A stretch of 18,810 bases of DNA from contig CAMPHD010000019.1 of NCBI GenBank assembly GCA_946885765.1, positions 1-18,810 of the forward strand. The letters are read 5' to 3'. This document shows, in pieces, positions 6,611 through 14,171 of this stretch; position 1 is the stretch's first letter, and every line of letters starts with the position of its first letter. The notes beneath the pieces were generated by a model, which made no database searches, was not told the DNA's origin, and worked only from the letters and a program-made list of their open reading frames with translations. The DNA is from an uncultured Thalassospira sp. (GTDB taxonomy: Bacteria; Pseudomonadota; Alphaproteobacteria; Rhodospirillales_A; Thalassospiraceae). A program made the position numbers and the translations under genes.

Positions 6611-7234
6611 ATGCACATCGTCGACGGAGCCCTATCGAGTGAAGTCGTTGTCACTGGTGCGGTTCTGGCTGTTGTCGGCATCAGCTACGGGCTTCGCAAA
6701 ATCGATATTGATGCGATGCCCCGCGTGGCGATGATGAGTGCCGTCTTCTTCGTTGCCTCCCTGATCCATGTTCCCGTCGGGCCAAGCAGTGCGCATCTGA
6801 TTGTCAATGGTTTGGCGGGCTTGATGCTGGGCTGGTCCGTTTTCCCGGCGATATTCATCGGACTGTTGTTGCAGGCAGTTTTCTTTGGTTTCGGCGGCAT
6901 TACGGTTCTGGGGGTCAATACAATCAATATAGCTCTGCCCGCCGTTTTGATGTGGTGGCTGGTTTCACCGTTTCTGGCACGTGCCGAAGGCAAGTCGGTC
7001 CTGCTGGCGGGTTTTGTTGCCGGGTCCGGTGCCATTGCCCTTTCAAGCATGATGGTCGGCCTGTCACTTGCCGCCAGCGGACAGGAATTTGTTCCGACGG
7101 CAAAGCTTGTCGTCATGAGTCACATCCCGGTTATGGTGGTTGAAGGTATCCTCACCGCGGCAGCCGTTCATCTCGTCAAGAAAGTCCGTCCAGTCATGCT
7201 GGCACCCGCCGGTTCGCTTCGAAGCGTTGCCTAA
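6611..7234 (+). CDS. nikM: ECF nickel/cobalt transporter substrate-binding subunit NikM/CbiM
   Basis: The 207-residue membrane protein is the S component that binds Ni(II) or Co(II) and hands it to the NikQ-NikO motor. It starts MHIVDGALS; in CbiM/NikM the amino terminus and His2 are metal ligands, so the start must be the ATG at 6611, which has AGGGA seven bases upstream. A TTG two codons earlier would spoil the site. The second conserved ligand is His62 in VGPSSAHLIVNG, equivalent to the His of the family's GTSGHLIGG-type motif. About six to seven hydrophobic helices are visible. The stop TAA is followed by nikL after three bases, so the two are translationally linked. No extra NikN domain is fused. 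Confidence 0.92.
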   Translation: MHIVDGALSSEVVVTGAVLAVVGISYGLRKIDIDAMPRVAMMSAVFFVASLIHVPVGPSSAHLIVNGLAGLMLGWSVFPAIFIGLLLQAVFFGFGGITVLGVNTINIALPAVLMWWLVSPFLARAEGKSVLLAGFVAGSGAIALSSMMVGLSLAASGQEFVPTAKLVVMSHIPVMVVEGILTAAAVHLVKKVRPVMLAPAGSLRSVA

Positions 7235-7237
7235 TAG

Positions 7238-7906
7238 ATGCCCCGATTTCCCGCTTTATATGCAATTGCTGTTCTGATCGGTACGTTATTCACATGCGTC
7301 AATGCTCAGGCACACAGCCTGCATGTTTTTGCGATGGGAAACGGTGACGTCATCGACGGCTATGCCTATTTCGGGGGTGGCGCCCGGCCGCAAGATGCAG
7401 AAATCCAACTTCTAGATGATACAGGCCGCGTTGTCTTTGCCGGAAAGACCAATGATCAGGGCGAATTCAAACTTCGCGTCAGTCACCGGCAAGATTATGT
7501 CATCGAAGCTAATTCCGGTGATGGCCATATCGCCAGATTCAAAATCAATGGTGATGAGCTTTCCGATCAATTGCCGTCAGGTAATGAAGACATTAATATT
7601 GATGTCAGTCAGATTGACATGGCATCGTCATTCCAAAGCGACAAAACACAACAATCATCGACAACCATTGTAACAGATAGTTCCGGCACGACCGTCACCC
7701 TTTCGCGGGACGAGTTGGACAACCTGATTGACGCGGCAATATCGCGTCATGTTCGGCCTTTGCGTGAACAGCTGGTTGCCTATGAGGACAAGGTCCGATT
7801 TTCCGATCTTCTGGGCGGGATTGGTGTCGTCGTCGGAATATTCGGGGCCTTTGCATGGCTCCAGACAGCAAGATCAAGCGCCAAACAACAGAATAAAAAA
7901 CCATGA
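7238..7906 (+). CDS. nikL: NikL-like accessory component of the nickel importer
   Basis: The 222-residue protein has a signal peptide (1-25, ending AQA) and a mature start HSLHVFA. A small beta-sandwich domain (about 26-105, VIDGYAYFGGGARPQDAEIQLLDDTGR and GEFKLRV) resembles carboxypeptidase-regulatory or transthyretin-like folds. A Ser/Thr/Asp-rich linker follows (about 115-160), then a predicted coiled coil (160-185), one transmembrane helix (about 188-207) and a basic cytoplasmic tail. This layout matches NikL, which replaces or supplements NikN in nickel ECF operons. The metal site is probably the N-terminal histidine cluster. It overlaps nikQ by four bases (ATGA). Confidence 0.8.
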   Translation: MPRFPALYAIAVLIGTLFTCVNAQAHSLHVFAMGNGDVIDGYAYFGGGARPQDAEIQLLDDTGRVVFAGKTNDQGEFKLRVSHRQDYVIEANSGDGHIARFKINGDELSDQLPSGNEDINIDVSQIDMASSFQSDKTQQSSTTIVTDSSGTTVTLSRDELDNLIDAAISRHVRPLREQLVAYEDKVRFSDLLGGIGVVVGIFGAFAWLQTARSSAKQQNKKP

Positions 7907-8679
7907 TCGGAGCGACAAATGTCCTTGTGCCGTCACGATCCAGTTCGGTTCTGTCGCGAATTGATCCACGATTTCGTTTACTTGCTGCTCTCGCGCTCAT
8001 CATAACTGCGGTCAATTTTTCAAGCTGGCAACCATTGGCAATGCTGGTTCTGGTAGCTGTCATCATTACCGGCTTTGTGAAACCCGACTGGCCCAGAACG
8101 CTTAAAATGGTTTTGGCCATGGATGGTTTCATCCTTGTGATGCTTATCATGTTGCCCTTTACCGTTCCCGGTCAGGTGATGTTTACCCTTTGGGGTTTTG
8201 ACGCCAGTTATCAGGGACTGTTTCAGGCCGTGCTGATCGCGCTTAAGGCAAATGCCGCGATCCTTGTTCTGATAGCACTGGTGGGAGGAATGGATGCCAT
8301 CCTTCTGGGACGGGGTTTGCAGGGGATTTACGTTCCGGCGAAGCTGGTGACGCTTTTCATGTTTACCATTCGCTATGTCGATGTTTTGCGGCGGGAATAT
8401 CTCCGCCTGCGGCTTGCCATGCGGACACGCGCCTTTGTTGCGCGCAACAATCGCCATAGCTGGCGCAGTTTTGGATATTTGCTAGGGATGTTACTGGTAC
8501 GTGGCCATGATCGTTCGGAACGCATTCTTTGGGCGATGAAATGTCGTGCGTATCACGGTCATATGCATTTCGGCGCCCTGCCCCGGTTAAATCCACAAGA
8601 TTATCTGTTTGCGGCGGCGATCATTCTTTTCATCGGTACTTTGATCGGGCTGGAGGTCGCATGTCCGGCCCTGATCTGA
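7903..8679 (+). CDS. nikQ: ECF transporter transmembrane T component NikQ/CbiQ
   Basis: The 258-residue inner-membrane subunit couples the ATPase to the NikM substrate subunit. It shows SRIDPRFRLLAAL near the N-terminus (15-30), the usual CbiQ opening, four to five hydrophobic helices, and the two cytoplasmic coupling motifs MRTRAF (173-178) and MKCRAY (212-217), corresponding to the X-R-X motifs that touch the ATPase. The start codon overlaps the nikL stop in ATGA, and its own 3' end overlaps nikO by 19 bases, so expression is translationally coupled. Confidence 0.92.
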   Translation: MIGATNVLVPSRSSSVLSRIDPRFRLLAALALIITAVNFSSWQPLAMLVLVAVIITGFVKPDWPRTLKMVLAMDGFILVMLIMLPFTVPGQVMFTLWGFDASYQGLFQAVLIALKANAAILVLIALVGGMDAILLGRGLQGIYVPAKLVTLFMFTIRYVDVLRREYLRLRLAMRTRAFVARNNRHSWRSFGYLLGMLLVRGHDRSERILWAMKCRAYHGHMHFGALPRLNPQDYLFAAAIILFIGTLIGLEVACPALI

Positions 8680-9320
8680 TCACTGTCAACAACCTGCATT
8701 TGACATTCCCCACCGAGCGCAAGGTGTTGAATGGTGTCAACCTGTCCCTGCGCACTGGTGAAAGACTGGCACTGCTGGGCGCCAATGGTGCAGGTAAAAG
8801 CAGCCTGTTGCATTGTCTGATGGGTTTGGTCCAGTCAGAGAACGGCGAGATTGCTATTCTTGGGTCAAGATGCGAAACAGAATCCGAATTCCGCGCAGTT
8901 CGCGGCCGGGTCGGATTACTGTTTCAGGATTCCGATGATCAGCTTTTCTGCCCGACCGTTCTTGAAGACGTGATGTTTGGCCCGCTAAATCTTGGCCTGT
9001 CGAGAGATGAAGCAAAAGTCACCGCGACACACGTTTTATCCAATCTTGGTTTGGCCGGATTTGACGACCGTATCACGTATCAGTTGTCTGGCGGTGAAAA
9101 GCGGCTGGTTGCGCTTGCGACAGTTTTGGCAATGTCACCGGAAGTGCTGCTGCTTGATGAGCCGACTAACGGGCTTGACGCAGATGTAGAGAAACGGCTG
9201 ATTTCCATCCTGCAATCCCTGCCCCAGGCCATGATGATCATTTCTCATGATCGCGACTTTCTCGATCAGGTCGCAACCCGTTCCGTCCGTCTCAAAGATG
9301 GCATGATCGCAGAAGCCTGA
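8661..9320 (+). CDS. nikO: ECF transporter ATP-binding subunit NikO/CbiO
   Basis: The 219-residue cytoplasmic ABC ATPase powers metal uptake. Walker A is GANGAGKS (40-47), the Q-loop glutamine is 89 in LLFQDSDDQLF (the DDQ-F pattern is characteristic of ECF ATPases), the signature is LSGGEKR (142-148), Walker B is VLLLDEP (162-168) and the switch histidine is 196. The start at 8661 has GGAGG four bases upstream and gives the family's usual beginning; a longer reading frame from 8529 lies inside nikQ. Only one ATPase gene is present, so a homodimer is expected. It is about 220 residues, short compared with many CbiO proteins of about 270, but lacks no core motif. Confidence 0.93.
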   Translation: MSGPDLITVNNLHLTFPTERKVLNGVNLSLRTGERLALLGANGAGKSSLLHCLMGLVQSENGEIAILGSRCETESEFRAVRGRVGLLFQDSDDQLFCPTVLEDVMFGPLNLGLSRDEAKVTATHVLSNLGLAGFDDRITYQLSGGEKRLVALATVLAMSPEVLLLDEPTNGLDADVEKRLISILQSLPQAMMIISHDRDFLDQVATRSVRLKDGMIAEA

Positions 9321-9380
9321 CTTGCTGGCACCGCCATGCTCGCCTATGCTTCGGCAACATGAAAAAACAGGAAGCGTCCA

Positions 9381-9923
9381 ATGAAACCTGAATCCATACT
9401 TGTTTTCTGGTTCAAGGAACTTGAGCCAAAACAATGGTTTGAAAAAGACCTTTCACTCGACCATCACATCAAGGAACGCTTTGCCGATTTCCATACAGCC
9501 GCAGCAGCAGGCGAGCTCTATAACTGGCGCAGAACAGTGCATGGCCGATTGGCGGAAATCATCATTCTTGATCAGTTTTCACGTAACATCTATCGCGACA
9601 AACCGGAATCCTTTGCCTCCGACCCGATGGCACTCGTTCTGGCACAGGAAGCCGTTGCACATGGCTTTGACACCAAACTGACCAAGTCCACCGAAAAATG
9701 CTTCCTGTACATGCCCTACATGCATTCGGAATCAGAAGCCATTCACGAAGTCGCGCTGGATTTGTTTAACCAGCCGGGCCTTGAAAACAATCATGACTAC
9801 GAAATCAAGCACAAACGGATCATTGATCGTTTCGGTCGTTACCCGCACCGCAATGACATTCTGGGACGGACATCAACGCCAGATGAAATTGCGTTCCTGA
9901 AAGAGCCAAACTCTTCGTTCTGA
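9381..9923 (+). CDS. DUF924 family protein
   Basis: The 180-residue protein matches the DUF924 family, a widespread helical, TPR-like protein of unknown function. Diagnostic segments are VFWFKELEPKQWFEKD near the start, GRLAEIIILDQFSRNIYRD (about 55-74), YMPYMHSES (about 112) and FGRYPHRNDILGR in the last 35 residues. The length is normal. AGGA lies ten bases before the ATG. It follows nikO by 60 bases on the same strand but has no functional link to nickel uptake that I can see. Confidence 0.88.
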   Translation: MKPESILVFWFKELEPKQWFEKDLSLDHHIKERFADFHTAAAAGELYNWRRTVHGRLAEIIILDQFSRNIYRDKPESFASDPMALVLAQEAVAHGFDTKLTKSTEKCFLYMPYMHSESEAIHEVALDLFNQPGLENNHDYEIKHKRIIDRFGRYPHRNDILGRTSTPDEIAFLKEPNSSF

Positions 9924-9934
9924 AAATGAAAAAA

Positions 9935-9966
9935 GGGGATGGTTTGTTTAACCATCTCCTGCTTTG
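9935..9966. terminator. Terminator between DUF924 gene and trpD2-like gene
   Basis: A ten-pair stem GGGGATGGTT / AACCATCTCC (9935-9944 with 9950-9959, one G-T wobble) has a five-base loop. On the minus strand it is followed by a run of six T, so it is a good intrinsic terminator for the minus-strand operon. On the plus strand only a weak TGCTTT tract follows. Confidence 0.75.
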
Positions 9967-9994
9967 ACTTCGAAGTCAGATACCCTCGCGGTTT

Positions 9995-11059
9995 TCAACC
10001 TATCTTGCGGTCACGCTTTTCCCACCAGCCTTCAACCAGTGCTTCGGCTTCGTCCATGTAATCAGCCTTGCCCGCAAGGAACGCCCCCATTGCCGCACTG
10101 CCTTTGATGCGCGCGATGGCAGCACTGTCTTCGACCTCGCCACGCCAGACTGCAAGAAAATGCTGCAAGGTCACCGGGCTGTTGTCTTCATCGTCCTTTT
10201 CAGTCCGCGCCAGAAGCGCCGGCCAGCGAACATCGCTAAGCTCGCCATTATCAAGCATACGCAGATCGACATGCTTGAATGGTGTACGTTCCGCTTCGCC
10301 GCCGCCACCCTTGATCACACCAATCCGCGGCAGTTCCAGCAGTTTTCCGGTTTCCCGGTGAACATCAAGAAACGCCGGATGGAATACGCCAAGAAACGCC
10401 GCACGCGCCTGCAACGGATTAAGCAGACGCAGCAAGGTATTGACCGGACTGCGCAACCCCAATAAAGGCCGCAGACCAATCAACTCCTGTAATTTCGGAT
10501 GAATGTGGCGCAGTGGCAAATAGGCAAAACCCTTCGATGCGATATCGGAACGCGCTTCGTCGGCCGACATCGCTAGGGGCAGCTTCAGAGCCTTGACCGC
10601 AGCCTCGGTCCCGACACCATTGGTTAGATGCGAATTATAACCATGCATCAGAACCGGTATGCCATTGCGCGACAGCAACATCGCGGATAACACGAACCAA
10701 GGCAACCCGCGCGAACGCCCTGCCGCATAGGACGGCCAATCCAGCATCGGATGACATTTTTCCGGAACCAAGCTTTCGTCATCAAGCTCAAGACGGGCAG
10801 CCTTGCGTACAGCTTCGATCATGCCTGCAAGTTCATCGGGCGTTTCGGCCCGATAACGCAGCATCAAAAGAAACGCGCCCAACTGGATCGGTTCCACCTC
10901 GTCACGCAAGATCATTGAAAAGGCGTCAAATGCCTCTTCGCGCGTCAGGCTGCGTGAACGCCCCGGCCCACGGAAGAAGTTCCGCAAATATCCGGAAAAC
11001 GGATGAGCTTCCGGCAGATGATTGTCATCTTCAAGTTGCTCAAGATGATCGTCAGTCAT
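9995..11059 (-). CDS. TrpD2/YbiB-like glycosyltransferase-family protein
   Basis: The 354-residue protein has the anthranilate phosphoribosyltransferase fold: a helical N-terminal domain (about 20-95, FSGYLRNFFRG, LTREEAFDAFSMIL) followed by an alpha/beta domain. The loops that bind phosphoribosyl pyrophosphate in true TrpD are changed: the GTGGD position reads AAGRSRGLPWFVL and the KHGNR position reads MHGYNSH (138-144). This degenerate pattern is that of the TrpD2/YbiB group, for which E. coli YbiB is described as a nucleic-acid-binding protein rather than an enzyme of tryptophan synthesis. GGGGEAERTPFK (about 252-263) is conserved. It follows yaaA by 21 bases and is probably co-transcribed. 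The Shine-Dalgarno is weak. Confidence 0.8.
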   Translation of the reverse strand: MTDDHLEQLEDDNHLPEAHPFSGYLRNFFRGPGRSRSLTREEAFDAFSMILRDEVEPIQLGAFLLMLRYRAETPDELAGMIEAVRKAARLELDDESLVPEKCHPMLDWPSYAAGRSRGLPWFVLSAMLLSRNGIPVLMHGYNSHLTNGVGTEAAVKALKLPLAMSADEARSDIASKGFAYLPLRHIHPKLQELIGLRPLLGLRSPVNTLLRLLNPLQARAAFLGVFHPAFLDVHRETGKLLELPRIGVIKGGGGEAERTPFKHVDLRMLDNGELSDVRWPALLARTEKDDEDNSPVTLQHFLAVWRGEVEDSAAIARIKGSAAMGAFLAGKADYMDEAEALVEGWWEKRDRKIG

Positions 11060-11080
11060 ACGATCGCACCACTTCTGTTG

Positions 11081-11854
11081 TCAGTCATGTTCGCGTGTAA
11101 AGACCCACTCGTTATCATTCGACTGGTCTTTTTGATAGCGATAACCGTCCATATCGAACGATTTAAGGTCTTCGGGCTTTTCCAGACGATTGTTGATCAT
11201 GTAACGCGCCATCATGCCACGTGCACGTTTGGCCGAGAATCCGATGACCTTGCCAACGCCCGCTTTGACTTCCTTAAAGACCGGCGTGATCACCGGACCG
11301 TCAAGCACATCCTTTTTCACCGACTTGAAATATTCATGCGATGCCAGATTGATCAGGCTGCGGTCCTTATGATCAACCGTAATAGCATTGATCTGCTTGG
11401 CAAGTTTGTCATCCCAGAATGCATAAAGATCCTTGCCACGCGGGTTCGAAAGTCGCGTTCCCATTTCAAGACGATAGGGCTGCATCAAATCACGTGGTTT
11501 CAAAAGACCATAAAGGCCCGAAAGCATCCGGAAATGGTTTTCGGCCCAGTCGATATCTTTTTGGCCCATCGTGTCGGCATCAAGCCCGATATAGGTATCA
11601 CCACGGAACGCGTAAATTGCCGGCTTGGCGTTTGTGCGATCAAAAGGACGTGAAAAATGGGCAAACCGCTGATAATTCAGATCAGCCAGATTTTCACTAA
11701 TGCCCATTAGCTTCATCAGGTCGTTGCGACTTTTTTTACGCGCGACTTCAACAAGTTCTTCGGTATCGTCGAGAAATTGCGGTTCTGAAACGGCCATTTC
11801 AGGTGCATCGGTTTCGAAATCAAGTTTCTTTGCCGGAGAAACAACAGCAAGCAT
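11081..11854 (-). CDS. yaaA: Peroxide stress protein YaaA (DUF328/UPF0246)
   Basis: The 257-residue protein begins MLAVVSPAKKLDF, the hallmark of YaaA, and carries FSRPFDRTNAKPAIYAFRGDTYIGLDA (about 67-93), LSGLYGLLKPRDLMQPYRLEMGTRL (about 110-134) and the late GFSAKRARGMMARYMI motif. In E. coli YaaA lowers free iron and protects DNA during hydrogen peroxide stress; it binds DNA. Length is normal. GAGG lies seven bases before the ATG. It is first in a two-gene minus-strand unit with the YbiB-like gene. No OxyR site could be picked out by eye. Confidence 0.93.
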   Translation of the reverse strand: MLAVVSPAKKLDFETDAPEMAVSEPQFLDDTEELVEVARKKSRNDLMKLMGISENLADLNYQRFAHFSRPFDRTNAKPAIYAFRGDTYIGLDADTMGQKDIDWAENHFRMLSGLYGLLKPRDLMQPYRLEMGTRLSNPRGKDLYAFWDDKLAKQINAITVDHKDRSLINLASHEYFKSVKKDVLDGPVITPVFKEVKAGVGKVIGFSAKRARGMMARYMINNRLEKPEDLKSFDMDGYRYQKDQSNDNEWVFTREHD

Positions 11855-11909
11855 TAAAACGCCTCTTCTCTTTCATCTCTGATCATTTTGTCGTAACAAG
11901 CCACAAGGC

Positions 11910-11989
11910 ATGGAGAAAGTCTAGGGCCCAAGCCCATGTACACGCAGATATACGCCTGCACATCGGTTTGGACCCTTTGCCTTCTCCAT
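11910..11989. repeat. Long imperfect hairpin between yaaA and ppiC
   Basis: Arms of 30 bases (11910-11939 and 11960-11989) pair at 23 positions plus two G-T wobbles. Inside, GCAG (11944-11947) pairs with CTGC (11956-11959) around an eight-base loop, with a four-base bulge on the left. There is no T-run on either side, so it is not a simple terminator. It could be a small RNA, a remnant of a palindromic mobile element, or a structured leader. No second copy is present in this window. Confidence 0.6.
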
Positions 11990-12051
11990 AAATTTCTAAT
12001 CTTGCAGAAAATCCGTAGCGTGCAACCCACCTGCGGAAGAAAGGACGAGTT

Positions 12052-12372
12052 ATGAGTGAACAAGTTCGCGCGTCGCACATTCTTCTGATGTATGCTGGTT
12101 CGGCACGCTCCAGTGCAACCCGCACCAAGGAAGAAGCGCTTACCGAAATCAACGCGCTCAAAGACCAGATTGCCAATGGTGCTGACTTCGGTGAAGTCGC
12201 CAAAGCAAATTCTGACTGCCCGTCTGGCCAGCAAGGCGGCGATCTTGGCTTCTTTGGCCGTGGCATGATGGTTCCGGAATTCGATGCCGCTGCTTTCAAC
12301 ATGGAAGTCGGCACCACGTCCGACGTGGTTGAAACCGATTTCGGTTACCACCTGCTGCAGCGCACCGCCTGA
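12052..12372 (+). CDS. ppiC: Parvulin-type peptidyl-prolyl cis-trans isomerase
   Basis: The 106-residue protein is a stand-alone parvulin domain. It has RASHILLMY (6-14), an acidic helix, FGEVAKANSDCPSGQQGGDLGFF and MMVPEFDAAAF, and ends with TDFGYHLLQR, all family landmarks. It catalyses proline cis-trans isomerisation in the cytoplasm; there is no signal peptide. Compared with the roughly 93-residue E. coli PpiC it has a short insertion after the first strand (AGSARSSATRTKEEAL). AGGA lies about eight bases before the ATG. A strong terminator follows. It is divergent from yaaA. Confidence 0.93.
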   Translation: MSEQVRASHILLMYAGSARSSATRTKEEALTEINALKDQIANGADFGEVAKANSDCPSGQQGGDLGFFGRGMMVPEFDAAAFNMEVGTTSDVVETDFGYHLLQRTA

Positions 12373-12393
12373 TTGACGCTCGCTAAAAGACCA

Positions 12394-12426
12394 AAGGGCT
12401 CGCAATAGCTTGCGGGCCCTTTTTTG
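12394..12426. terminator. Strong intrinsic terminator of ppiC
   Basis: A ten-pair stem GGGCTCGCAA / TTGCGGGCCC (12396-12405 with 12410-12419, one G-T wobble) with a TAGC loop is followed by six T. It lies between the convergent ppiC and DUF1491 genes. The minus strand also has a T-rich tail, so it may serve both. Confidence 0.9.
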
Positions 12427-12452
12427 ATTTAGTACTTCCGAAATGTCATCCA

Positions 12453-12803
12453 TCAAAAATCGACCAACGGCGCATCAAGCTCGTATTCACCCTTGTGATC
12501 CTCGACCTCCAGCACCCAGACATCGCGATCAAATTTCACCTGCTTGCGCCAGTATTCGTCGCAGGCGAATTCGGTTTCGCGTCCACCGTCCGAACCACCC
12601 GCCACCTGCATCCAGCCCGTATCGCCATCAAGTGTCGTCACCCGCGAATAGACATAACATCCTGCCGCAAAACAGTTGAGCTTCAGCAGAACAGCACCGG
12701 CATCTTCATTGCCCTTGTGTGCGACCATCGCCGTAATCAGTTTTGATTGACAGATCGCAATCTGTCCGCGCACCCAGATACCAGCCTTAAGCCGTGGCTG
12801 CAT
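12453..12803 (-). CDS. DUF1491 family protein
   Basis: The 116-residue protein begins MQPRLKAGIWVRGQI and continues with KGNEDAGAVLLKLN, YSRVTTLDGDTGWM and DEYWRKQVKFDRDVWVLEVED, which match the alphaproteobacterial DUF1491 family of unknown function. The start at 12803 overlaps the stop of the M23 gene by one base (TAATG), and GGAG lies nine bases upstream inside that gene, so translation is coupled. A longer frame from 12890 would run through the M23 gene and is not needed. Confidence 0.87.
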   Translation of the reverse strand: MQPRLKAGIWVRGQIAICQSKLITAMVAHKGNEDAGAVLLKLNCFAAGCYVYSRVTTLDGDTGWMQVAGGSDGGRETEFACDEYWRKQVKFDRDVWVLEVEDHKGEYELDAPLVDF

Positions 12804-13597
12804 TACTGGCCACTCCAGTTTGCGGTCACATTTTCCGGCATTTGCAGGATCAGGTTGGCATTGGGGCAAATGCTTTCCCAAATTTCCCATTCCGATGGCT
12901 TTGCCGCCCCAAAATAATCGCCCTTTTTACCGAGCATGTCGAAAATGATCTGAAAATGCAGATGCGGGATCCAGTCGCCATTAACCGGAAAATCGCCAAA
13001 AGCACACAACAGATGGTCTTTCTCCACGGGCTGGCCGATATAAAGACCTTCCAGTGATTCACGGCTGAGGTGACCATACAATGTATAGAAAGTCACATCC
13101 GGTTCCGGATTATGTTCAAGGATAATGGTCGGCCCATAATCAAGATGCAGATTGTTATCGCCAAAGCTGTGCACCACGCCATCAAGCGGCACATAAACAG
13201 GCGTTCCCGCCGGAGCGAATAGATCAATCCCCAGATGCTGGCTACGTGCCTCGCCATCATTTTTGAATTGATCGGACTGGTAGCAAATCCTGTCTTCACG
13301 ATAACGACCAACCCCGACCGACGCATTCGCATCGGCCATCTGCTGCCACATGATTTCGGTCTGCCGGGCCGGATCGCTGGTGCCACCAATCACCACATCG
13401 CCGTTGCTTGAAAAGTCATAAACGATTTTCGCGCAGCTTTTCAGATCGCAATCCATGATCGACGCAAAATCCGCCTGATGATCAGTGATCCACTGCCGAA
13501 GACGCGGCGCATCTTCCAGCGGTTCCTGCTCATTTGCGTGGCGATCAAGATAGGATTGAAACCGCGCAGATGCGCTATCTAAGGTGGTTATGGTCAC
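12803..13597 (-). CDS. M23-family metallopeptidase, cytoplasmic-type
   Basis: The 264-residue protein carries a C-terminal LytM/M23 domain with intact zinc ligands: HLGID (His121, Asp125), YGH (His176) and PHLHF (His212, His214). The segment HLGIDLFAPAGTPVYVPLDG and NGDWIPHLHFQII closely resembles the M23 module found inside large phosphotransferase-M23-class III aminotransferase fusion proteins of alphaproteobacteria. Here it stands alone with a 115-residue N-terminal region of its own. No signal peptide or membrane helix is present, which is unusual for a cell-wall hydrolase. The start is a GTG at 13597 with GGAG eight bases upstream. It overlaps DUF1491 downstream. Its substrate is unknown. 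Confidence 0.82.
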   Translation of the reverse strand: MTITTLDSASARFQSYLDRHANEQEPLEDAPRLRQWITDHQADFASIMDCDLKSCAKIVYDFSSNGDVVIGGTSDPARQTEIMWQQMADANASVGVGRYREDRICYQSDQFKNDGEARSQHLGIDLFAPAGTPVYVPLDGVVHSFGDNNLHLDYGPTIILEHNPEPDVTFYTLYGHLSRESLEGLYIGQPVEKDHLLCAFGDFPVNGDWIPHLHFQIIFDMLGKKGDYFGAAKPSEWEIWESICPNANLILQMPENVTANWSGQ

Positions 13598-13616
13598 GAC
13601 GGTGGCTCCGGCAAAG

Positions 13617-13649
13617 AAAAAGGCAGAATGAAAACATCCTGCCTTTGCC
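13617..13649 (-). terminator. Terminator after the acidic-protein gene
   Basis: AAAGGCAG (13619-13626) pairs perfectly with CTGCCTTT (13639-13646) around a 12-base loop. Read on the minus strand the hairpin is followed by TTTTTCTTT. It lies between the stop of the acidic-protein gene and the start of the M23 gene, so it separates the two units. Confidence 0.8.
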
Positions 13650-13685
13650 TACATGATATTTCGCCACAAGGGCAAGCACCAAGAC

Positions 13686-14171
13686 TTACCAGTTGGTGAC
13701 CTCGTACTCGCACGCGATATCGTCATCATCGGTATCGGTCAATGCCACTGTCAGGCGGCGCATCTGCGGATTGAAGCGTTTCACGAAATTCAAAAGCACC
13801 AGCGCTTCTTCGGAAAGATCGCCGGCATCTTCATCGTCTTCGTCAAGTTCGCACAGCTCAACCAGTTCCAGAAATAGGGCTGCAAGCGCACGTTTAACGT
13901 CTTCGCCGCCTTTAAGGCCGCCGGTCAATTCACCAATCGGGCCCAGATCGACATCAAGCTTGCGAAGCGTCTTGCTCATCTGGTCGATGGCATCTTCGTC
14001 CAGAACCATCTCGGCCGCGATCATATGCGTGCCAACTTCATTGATGTTCAGGAAACCGATAAATTCGAACAGATCGTCCTTGTTGCGGCCTTCGGCCAGA
14101 AGCTGTTCGGTGTGCGCTTCGAATTCTTCGAAGTCGATGTCTTCGCCAAGATCGTTTTCGAGGTCGCTCAT
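13686..14171 (-). CDS. Acidic hypothetical protein
   Basis: The product is 161 residues and strongly acidic, with runs such as DLENDLGEDIDFEEFEAHTE at the start and CELDEDDEDAGDLSEE (about 115-130). The sequence between is amphipathic and probably helical (ALAALFLELVELCEL). I recognise no family. No signal peptide or membrane helix is seen. The ATG at 14171 is chosen because GGAG lies seven bases upstream; a longer frame to 14267 lacks such a site. It is followed by its own terminator. It reads as a conserved soluble protein, but its function is unknown. Confidence 0.75.
   Translation of the reverse strand: MSDLENDLGEDIDFEEFEAHTEQLLAEGRNKDDLFEFIGFLNINEVGTHMIAAEMVLDEDAIDQMSKTLRKLDVDLGPIGELTGGLKGGEDVKRALAALFLELVELCELDEDDEDAGDLSEEALVLLNFVKRFNPQMRRLTVALTDTDDDDIACEYEVTNW

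Noticed and set aside
11854..12456. 200-residue minus-strand ORF
   Set aside because: It runs antisense through ppiC and the long hairpin, resembles nothing, and would collide with the well-supported ppiC gene.
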